Of a stretch of 64,000 bases of DNA, positions 57,467 through 64,000 are shown in pieces. The stretch is from contig NZ_BPMK01000009.1 of assembly GCF_019656455.1 (NCBI RefSeq), positions 124,001 through 188,000 on the forward strand, given 5' to 3'. Positions within the stretch are counted from its first letter, which is position 1. The number at the start of each line of letters is the position of its first letter. Under the pieces are notes generated by a model that was not told where the DNA came from, did no database searches, and worked only from the letters and a program-made list of their open reading frames with translations. The stretch comes from Noviherbaspirillum aridicola (GTDB lineage Bacteria; Pseudomonadota; Gammaproteobacteria; Burkholderiales; Burkholderiaceae_D). The position numbers and the translations under genes were made by a program.

Positions 57467-59803
57467 TCACGGATAGCGCAGCTGCCGGTTGCATCCGGCG
57501 AGCGTCACGGTCAGCGGCCCGTCGGTGTCCACCACCAGCTGCGCATCGCAATTCAGTTTCGCGCGCTGGGGATGGACGGTGACGGCGGCGACGTTGCGCG
57601 CGACCAGATCGAGCCGGTTGGCGGCCGGCGCGACGGTGGGCAGGCCCCAGGTGCGGAACTGGCTCACATAGGCCTGCAGCCCGAGATCGCCGGTGGTGAC
57701 CCCGGCGCCGCTCTGCGTCGGCGACACCGCCGGATCGCCTTCGCCGAAGCCGCGCGATACCGCGTCGATGCTGCCGCGCGGCGCGGACGAGCCGGTGTCC
57801 CGCACCGCGATGTCCGACAGCCAGTAGGCGTGATTGCCGACCAGGCCGCGCGACGGCACATCCATCGCCGGGTTGGCGACATACGTCACATGAGCGGGAT
57901 TGCGATTGACGCGCGCGTCGCCGAGGAAGTCCGCGCTGCCCTGATACTGGTCGTGCACGGCCAGCGTCAGGTGCTCGCCGCTCGCATAGGTGTCGAAGCG
58001 ATAGCGGTAGCCGAGCTGGTCGAGACGCTGCGCCTGGGCGAGGGTCCCGGCATAGGGCACCAGTTCATCCGCCGCCTGCACCCACATCATGATCGGCAGA
58101 TTGCGCAGGCCCGGCAGCAGGTGATAGGTGTTGGTCGCGTCGCCGCCGGTCGGTTCCGCCGGCGGCACCCAGATGCCGAGCGCCGGCGGTCCGACCACGG
58201 CATGGGCGCGGGCGAACAGGTCCGGATAGCGGGTGCCGAACTTGAAGGTCGCATGCCCGCCCATCGAATAGCCGCTGATCGAGGTCAGTTCCGGGTCGAG
58301 CGGATAATGCCGCGCGATGTCGGCCCACATCTCGAAGGTATCCGCCGCCGCGTCATCCACATACCAGCCGTCCGGGCCGCGGCCGAGCGCGGTGGCGACC
58401 AGGTGGCCGGCACCGCGCTCGCCGAGCTGCGACTGGTTGCGCGACGCCAGGTACTGGTTGTGATTGCCGCCGAGGGAGTGCAGCAGCAGCGTCAGCCCGT
58501 AGCCCCCGGCGGGGCGCGGCTTGACCGGCACGTACAGCGTGTACGGCTGCAGCTGGCCGCGGTACTCTCCCTTGCAGGTCGGCGCGCTGCCGCATTCGAC
58601 GGAGAAGTCCACTCCCTGCCTGGTCTCCACGGCGCTGGCGAAGATGCGATTGATCGGTCCCGTCTGCGGCACGCCCTGCGGCTGGCCGGGCATGTCATCG
58701 TTCACCTTTGCCGCCAGCTTGCCGAAGTCGACGCTGGCGTGGAAGGCGCTGATGTCCCCCGATGCCAGCGCCGAGGCCTGCGCATTCTCCCGCCAGTAAG
58801 AGGTGCCGGACGCGATCTCGCTGATGCGCAGCATCGGCTCGTTGAAGCGGAAGGCGACATTGAAAAATGCTGCCGGCCGCGTCAGCGTGCCCGAGCCGCC
58901 CGGTGTCGTGCTGCTCGCCACCGCCTGCGGCGTCATGTAGCGATTGTTCGCGCGGTCCCACAAGCCCGCGCCGGCCGCCACCCGCACCACATTGCGCCCC
59001 GGATTCCAGGCGGTGACCGGCACCCGCACCTCGAACTGCCGGCGCTCCATGTCCACGCTCACCTCCGGCGCGGGCGAGACCACGCCGCCGGTGGCGGCAT
59101 CGGTCAGCACCGCCTGCGTGCCGTGCACCGTCAGGAAGTACTGCCCCGGCGCCGCGACATTGGCGCCGAACGGGAAGGCCCGCGGCGAGGCCGAATCGCC
59201 GAGCGCGATCGTGATGCCGACGCGTTCGGCATCGATCAGGCTGTTGAGCGTCACGCGGAACGCGGTAAAGCCCGACTGCGGCTTGATGCGCAATTCCACG
59301 ATGTCGGCCGCGTTGCCCGCGTACGCCGGATCGTTCGGATAGGTGTAGGTACCGTTCCCGCGCGAGAACGTCTCGTTGGAACGCCGGGCATCGGTGGGAT
59401 CGAACAGCGTGCCGTTGGCGCCGCGGTCGTCGTACAGATAGTCCTGGTAGAGGAATTCGCCCTGCCGGTAAGCGCTCGCGCCCGAGACCAGGATCGGCCT
59501 TGCGCGCCAGATGCCGGTGTTTTCAAGCTGCGGCGCACGAGGCGGCTTCGCGTAAAGAAGATCGGGACCGGGGCGCGGCGCCGGCCCGCTGTAGAGCGAC
59601 CGGCTGCTGTAGTCCGTCTCCGGGGTATCAGGGCCGCCGAGATCCGTTTCCGGCGCGAGCGGATCGAGCAGGCCGAGCAAAGGCTTGATGCTGGTCCCCG
59701 AGGTATAAGCCGTACCGGCGGGATCGGAACCGCCGCAGGCGGCCAGCAGTACGGCGGCGCTGCACAGCACGGGCAGCAGAAAGACGTTTCCTGTTTTACG
59801 CAT
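57467..59803 (-). CDS. Lipoprotein alpha/beta hydrolase with DOMON-like N-terminal region
   Basis: 778-residue exported enzyme. The signal peptide ends in lipobox V-L-L-A-A-C (Cys about 23). Residues 150-300 have a beta-sandwich, glucodextranase/DOMON-like look (sugar or surface binding). The C-terminal hydrolase has an oxyanion region L-L-L-H-S-L-G-G, nucleophile G-Y-S-M-G-G (Ser513), an Asp in Q-A-A-D-E-L-V-P and a late His in S-G-E-H-L-T, a credible Ser-Asp-His triad. It resembles polyhydroxyalkanoate/feruloyl-type esterases, but the substrate is unknown. It is a single gene. Confidence 0.83.
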   Translation of the reverse strand: MRKTGNVFLLPVLCSAAVLLAACGGSDPAGTAYTSGTSIKPLLGLLDPLAPETDLGGPDTPETDYSSRSLYSGPAPRPGPDLLYAKPPRAPQLENTGIWRARPILVSGASAYRQGEFLYQDYLYDDRGANGTLFDPTDARRSNETFSRGNGTYTYPNDPAYAGNAADIVELRIKPQSGFTAFRVTLNSLIDAERVGITIALGDSASPRAFPFGANVAAPGQYFLTVHGTQAVLTDAATGGVVSPAPEVSVDMERRQFEVRVPVTAWNPGRNVVRVAAGAGLWDRANNRYMTPQAVASSTTPGGSGTLTRPAAFFNVAFRFNEPMLRISEIASGTSYWRENAQASALASGDISAFHASVDFGKLAAKVNDDMPGQPQGVPQTGPINRIFASAVETRQGVDFSVECGSAPTCKGEYRGQLQPYTLYVPVKPRPAGGYGLTLLLHSLGGNHNQYLASRNQSQLGERGAGHLVATALGRGPDGWYVDDAAADTFEMWADIARHYPLDPELTSISGYSMGGHATFKFGTRYPDLFARAHAVVGPPALGIWVPPAEPTGGDATNTYHLLPGLRNLPIMMWVQAADELVPYAGTLAQAQRLDQLGYRYRFDTYASGEHLTLAVHDQYQGSADFLGDARVNRNPAHVTYVANPAMDVPSRGLVGNHAYWLSDIAVRDTGSSAPRGSIDAVSRGFGEGDPAVSPTQSGAGVTTGDLGLQAYVSQFRTWGLPTVAPAANRLDLVARNVAAVTVHPQRAKLNCDAQLVVDTDGPLTVTLAGCNRQLRYP

Positions 59804-59929
59804 GATGCTCCTTGATGAACGGGATATGCGCGACCACCACCGGCGCAGCGGGACGCGCGGCGTCGCACGGAATGCCGGCCGAACGCGCTTATGGCGCGGC
59901 AGGCGCGGCGGTTTCAGGGATGGGGGTAA

Positions 59930-60031
59930 TCAGCGAGGGCGAGGCGGAATGCGGGGGCATTCGCGCGTGCGGGGAGCGGGATGCGATGCGCGGGCTGCGC
60001 GATGACGGCCGAAAGTCTCCGGTCTTTTCAT
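59930..60031 (-). CDS. Possible 33-residue basic small protein
   Basis: ATG 60031 follows GAGGAG with good spacing. The product begins M-K-R-P-E-T-F-G-R-H-R-A-A-R and is Arg/Pro-rich throughout. Coding evidence is limited to the start signal. It is the only candidate gene between 59804 and 60182, a 379-bp gap that otherwise shows nothing I can identify. Confidence 0.3.
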   Translation of the reverse strand: MKRPETFGRHRAARASHPAPRTRECPRIPPRPR

Positions 60032-60182
60032 GACTGTCTCCTCGTTCGTTATCGGAGCGCCGGCAGGCGCCCCTTGTTTGCTGTTTTGAGGATCAGCTGC
60101 AATTTTTTGTTCCGAACGACCGTGCTTGAAAACCGGCATGAAAGCCGGAATCGCAAGCTTAGTTGCGTTCGGTCAAGAGAAC

Positions 60183-61316
<1,134 letters not shown>

Positions 61317-61449
61317 GGGATGGGTATACGCGGTCGAAGCGCGCGCGGACAGGACGCCGCGGCGTTTCGACTATCTTGGGCCGCATGCCCGGTGTTCAAC
61401 CGTTGTAATCGACGCAGCGCGAGAGCGGTCGTTGCAACATTAACATTTT

Positions 61450-61478
61450 GGAACCCCTGTCATGTCAGCGCCAACTTA
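61450..61478 (+). promoter_or_regulatory. Degenerate hrp-box-like element
   Basis: GGAACC (61450-61455), a 15-base spacer, then CCAACTTA (61471-61478). It differs from GGAACC-N15/16-CCACNNA by one base in the -10 part. It stands 37 bp before the lipoprotein gene, at nearly the same distance as the perfect hrp box at 3952. It may be a weak site or chance. Confidence 0.3.
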
Positions 61479-61515
61479 GCATCTTGTCTTTTCAACAAGA
61501 GAAAAGGCGAGCAGC

Positions 61516-62430
61516 ATGAAAGTGAAGGCAGTCTGTGCATTGGCACTCGTAATGGGTCTGACGTCCTGCGGCGGGGACGGCGACGGCGATGGCGGCGACG
61601 CGAGCACCGCAAGCAGCAGCACCGAAGCGGGCGCAGGCAGCGGGAACGAAGCCCCGCAAACCAGCAACATCAACACCATCGACAACAACCCGCTCAAGCT
61701 CAGCCCGGCACCGGTGTTTACCGCGAGTTCGCGTTCGGTGACCTACGACGATTGCTTTCCGCGGCATGATGATGTGCAGGTTGGGGATATAGCTGTGGAC
61801 GGCGTTGAAGAATTTGACTCTTGGACAAATCAGATTGAGACAATGCACCAAACGAACACCGTGACAGCAGTTGTCCCTTATTCGTACGCCGGACGGCAGG
61901 GCGTGTTAATTACGGATGAAAATCCCGAACATGTATCGGCAAACGGCCACTACCCCAAACTCGTGTCGGAAGAACTTTCACTTCGCGGCGCAAGGCACTG
62001 GATGAAAACAACCGGCTTTACGACCGTCTCAGGTAATACCGTACAAAACTACACTTACACTCACATACCGTTGGAACTAGGGGATATCAGCAACGGCAAC
62101 GCCCCCTACAAGCCAGGCGACAGTACAACAAGCACTTTCGACTGGATAAGCCAACATGGAAACGAGCCGCCGACGACGGTCAGAGTAATAGAGAAGTTGA
62201 CTTTTCTCGGCGTCGAGGAAGGCACGACAGTTGCTGGTTTCAGCTTCCCATACGCCTGCGTGTTCCGGGTTGAAATCAAGTCGGACAGAGTAACCAGGAT
62301 CGAGGACCATTACCATCATAAATACGGCGGGATCAAAGCCGTGGTCTACACCGACGGCGGCCCTAGACCGCTCGTAAATGAGCGGCTCTCCGACACAGCC
62401 AGAGAGCGCAGGATAAAACAAGCCGGGTGA
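61516..62430 (+). CDS. Low-GC lipoprotein, unknown function
   Basis: 304-residue predicted lipoprotein with lipobox G-L-T-S-C (Cys 18) followed by G-G-D-G-D-G-D-G-G-D. After a Ser/Thr/Ala linker, residues 75-290 form a mixed alpha/beta domain with no motif I know (ends with H-H-K-Y-G-G-I-K-A-V-V-Y-T-D-G-G-P-R). Base composition is unusual: the first 225 bp are GC-rich like the chromosome, while 61741 onwards falls to 43% in the line 61801-61860, which hints at a horizontally acquired body joined to a native lipoprotein leader. A hairpin follows near 62497. Confidence 0.65.
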   Translation: MKVKAVCALALVMGLTSCGGDGDGDGGDASTASSSTEAGAGSGNEAPQTSNINTIDNNPLKLSPAPVFTASSRSVTYDDCFPRHDDVQVGDIAVDGVEEFDSWTNQIETMHQTNTVTAVVPYSYAGRQGVLITDENPEHVSANGHYPKLVSEELSLRGARHWMKTTGFTTVSGNTVQNYTYTHIPLELGDISNGNAPYKPGDSTTSTFDWISQHGNEPPTTVRVIEKLTFLGVEEGTTVAGFSFPYACVFRVEIKSDRVTRIEDHYHHKYGGIKAVVYTDGGPRPLVNERLSDTARERRIKQAG

Positions 62431-62496
62431 GACATTGCTACCTAGTTGCTTTGTAAGCTTTTGGCAAGCATGTGCGGCACCGAGCGGGACCGGGAA

Positions 62497-62520
62497 CACG
62501 TCTCCTCGGGAGGCGTGCTT
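62497..62520 (+). terminator. Hairpin with short T-run after the lipoprotein gene
   Basis: CACGTCTCC (62497-62505) pairs with GGAGGCGTG (62509-62517) with one G-T pair and a 3-base loop, followed by CTTT. Terminator-like, 67 bp after the stop. The rest of the 287-bp gap to 62717 holds no recognisable gene; an inverted repeat (62686-62693 with 62703-62710) lies just past the stop of the minus-strand gene. Confidence 0.45.
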
Positions 62521-62717
62521 TCCGTTCAGGGACGTGCCACTTCACGGGTCTGGTATCAGTACAGATACTGCATCGACCGGTAATCCCCAGGCAACGTATG
62601 CGGATGAAATCGTGCTGCCCACGCAGCGGCGGCAAATTCCTCGATGGTCTTTGATCGCCCGAGCGACAACGGGGATTGTTCCTGAGTATGCGGGCAGTGC
62701 GGCCGCATACTGGGGGA

Positions 62718-63332
62718 TCACAGATACGCAAGCCGTCCCCAGGCTCGCCGCACATGCTGTTCCAGGTGATGAATCTTGCCCTTCCGGGTATATAGCGTCA
62801 GAACCACCGGAAACCGCCCCTTCTCCTGTCCGACGAATATCCGGACATCCATCGCAACGCCCTGCACCGTGCCCACGAAATCAGCCTCATGCCCGCTCAG
62901 CGAAGCATGCTTTGCCGGCAAAATCGTCAGCGCCCGGCTCGCGGCGACGTTCAATCCAAAATTCTGACTCGCACGGGTGATAGCGGTCCTCGCCATCGTC
63001 GCGAATGCCCCCTCGGCGACACGCTCCTTCGGCCAGCTCGAATAGCTCATCACCGCAGGCGGATGATGCGCTTCAGGTGCCTCCGCAATGAAAGTCGGAT
63101 GCGCCCCGCGTTGCAGCTCGGTGCGCCAGGGCGGCTGGTTCTCTACCCAGATCTCCAGACCCAGTTCGCGAACCTTGTGAATCTGCATCTCGCGCGGCGC
63201 CTGCGCGTTCGTTTCTGAACTGCCCGCCCGGGCGACGCCGGCAAACACGCCGCCACTTACATACAGGCCACCGGCGACGAGAAGACGGCGACGCCTGTTG
63301 TCGAACTGATTCATGCCTGATTCGGTACTCAT
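62718..63332 (-). CDS. Twin-arginine-type exported protein, unknown function
   Basis: 204 residues. D-N-R-R-R-R-L-L-V-A-G-G-L-Y is a Tat-like signal (R-R-R-R-L-L), then A-R-A cleavage. The mature part has no metal or cofactor motif I can name: W-R-T-E-L-Q-R-G-A and a C-terminal L-T-L-Y-T-R-K-G-K are visible. Start ATG 63332 overlaps the 68-aa gene's stop (ATGA). Co-transcribed with it and probably with the Imm45-type gene, so it may be an accessory or immunity factor of a toxin locus. Confidence 0.6.
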   Translation of the reverse strand: MSTESGMNQFDNRRRRLLVAGGLYVSGGVFAGVARAGSSETNAQAPREMQIHKVRELGLEIWVENQPPWRTELQRGAHPTFIAEAPEAHHPPAVMSYSSWPKERVAEGAFATMARTAITRASQNFGLNVAASRALTILPAKHASLSGHEADFVGTVQGVAMDVRIFVGQEKGRFPVVLTLYTRKGKIHHLEQHVRRAWGRLAYL

Positions 63333-63535
63333 GCGGCGAATCCCCCTCTCGATGCGGCGACCCCGATTCCAGCCAATGTCAGAACCAGCACTGACAGCAG
63401 GCCGTACCATCGCACACTGCGCCGCAAAGCGAGACGCCAGTCGAGCTTACTCAACAGCGAGACGATGACCAGAACGATGAGATAGCTGATTGCGGCGCGG
63501 CCTAGCAGATTCCCTGCGATGAAACTTATGCTCAT
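63329..63535 (-). CDS. Small two-helix membrane protein (68 aa)
   Basis: 68 residues with two hydrophobic helices (about 10-28 and 43-62) joined by a basic loop (K-L-D-W-R-L-A-L-R-R-S-V-R). GAGGTG precedes ATG 63535, and the stop overlaps the next gene by 4 bp. It lies 107 bp after the Imm45-type gene. A membrane partner of toxin immunity is possible. No family recognised. Confidence 0.6.
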   Translation of the reverse strand: MSISFIAGNLLGRAAISYLIVLVIVSLLSKLDWRLALRRSVRWYGLLSVLVLTLAGIGVAASRGGFAA

Positions 63536-63642
63536 TTACACCTCATGAGTTTGAGTACAAAACTACTTTCGAAGGGCACAAAGTGGATGCAGTCGGCGCA
63601 GCTAGCCGGCAAGTACACGAAGCAGCCGACACCATTCAGAAA

Positions 63643-63987
63643 TCAAAGCGCGTCCTTAGGACGACGGGGCACGGCGTAATGTTTGGCGTAAAGAACTTCC
63701 CGCACGTCGCACTCCGGATAAATCCACTTTGCCCAGTTATCGACGATCCATTGCCTGCTCAAAGCATTCACGCCTGGCAGCTCCGCTTCAATCGGTAACC
63801 GAACAAGCAGGTGGCCCGCTTTATGCCCAGACGTGACAATTAGAGAATGCAATGTGGTGTCTCCGGGCAGACGGAGCACCAGAAGATCAACCATTCCCTC
63901 ATACGGCCATTTCGCCGGGAATCGGAATACTGCTCCTCGGATGATGGACCGTGCTTTAAGCGAGACAAGTTTTTGCCAGGCGCTCAT
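63643..63987 (-). CDS. Imm45-type immunity protein
   Basis: 114 residues. I-I-R-G-A-V-F-R-F-P-A-K-W-P-Y-E-G-M-V-D-L, L-I-V-T-S-G-H-K-A-G and N-W-A-K-W-I-Y-P-E-C-D-V are the hallmarks of the Imm45 family, which neutralises polymorphic toxins delivered by type VI or contact-dependent systems. Its toxin is usually the upstream gene, i.e. beyond the right edge of the window. The ATG at 63987 is 13 bp from the end of the sequence, so its promoter and ribosome-binding site are only partly visible. Confidence 0.75.
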   Translation of the reverse strand: MSAWQKLVSLKARSIIRGAVFRFPAKWPYEGMVDLLVLRLPGDTTLHSLIVTSGHKAGHLLVRLPIEAELPGVNALSRQWIVDNWAKWIYPECDVREVLYAKHYAVPRRPKDAL

Positions 63988-64000
63988 AGTCCGCAGTGTG

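Noticed and set aside
62438-62755. Frames in the gap between the lipoprotein and the Tat-signal gene
   Set aside because: Cys/Arg-rich low-plausibility translations on both strands without start signals; no recognisable remnant.

Overview
The window is about 64 kb of chromosomal DNA, roughly two-thirds G+C by eye, densely packed with genes on both strands. Gene content and protein style point to a betaproteobacterium of the Burkholderiales, most like the Oxalobacteraceae (Herbaspirillum or Noviherbaspirillum relatives): an RpoD with a very long Ala/Lys/Pro-rich N-terminus, PcaC, NhaR, a bacteriophytochrome with its haem oxygenase, and several multi-haem cytochromes. The genus is inference. 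I recognise no rRNA, tRNA, insertion sequence, integrase or CRISPR array.

Layout. 1-4 kb: a PAS-containing chemoreceptor (cut by the left edge) behind an FNR-type promoter, a CHRD lipoprotein, and an MFS transporter with pcaC. 4.0-5.8 kb: a low-GC orphan gene behind a perfect hrp box (GGAACC-N16-CCACTTA), coding for a probable type III effector that joins an ADP-ribosyltransferase-like region to a RelA/SpoT-like nucleotide-synthetase domain. 5.8-11.5 kb: MBL hydrolase, nhaR, Bax-inhibitor-1-type and TerC membrane proteins, pssA and an RlpA-like protein. 11.6-14.9 kb: a four-gene phosphonate/selenate-type ABC importer. 15.0-19.0 kb: a LexA-boxed, translationally coupled three-gene operon (radical-SAM HhH protein, DUF4130-UdgX fusion, DnaQ-GIY-YIG nuclease). 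19-25 kb: small secreted or metal-binding proteins, an HpaI aldolase with a tartrate dehydrogenase, and rpoD.

25.4-38.1 kb is a signalling island: single receivers, two receiver-histidine-kinase hybrids, the bphO-bphP-receiver red-light operon, a REC-REC-GGDEF and a CHASE-GGDEF protein. htpX, a CinA-type amidohydrolase and small proteins are interspersed. A PAS-GGDEF-EAL protein (41-44 kb) and a receiver-Hpt pair (50.4-51.2 kb) extend the phosphorelay and c-di-GMP theme. 38-49 kb also holds an MmyB-type regulator with a palindromic operator, an NHL lipoprotein, panE, two cytochrome c genes and DAHP synthase. 49.4-50.1 kb carries a lone SLATT-type 2TM protein. 51-57 kb is metabolic (zinc alcohol dehydrogenase, ThDP enzyme, OYE-type reductase). 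57-61 kb holds a secreted alpha/beta hydrolase and a metallophosphoesterase.

From about 61.4 kb to the right edge the base composition falls and the genes look accessory: a lipoprotein behind a degenerate hrp-box-like element, a twin-arginine exported protein, a 2TM protein and an Imm45-type immunity protein, probably the tail of a polymorphic-toxin locus lying beyond the edge. The most novel element is the hrp-boxed ART/RelA-SpoT protein. The SOS repair operon and the hairpin that buries the htpX ribosome-binding site come next.
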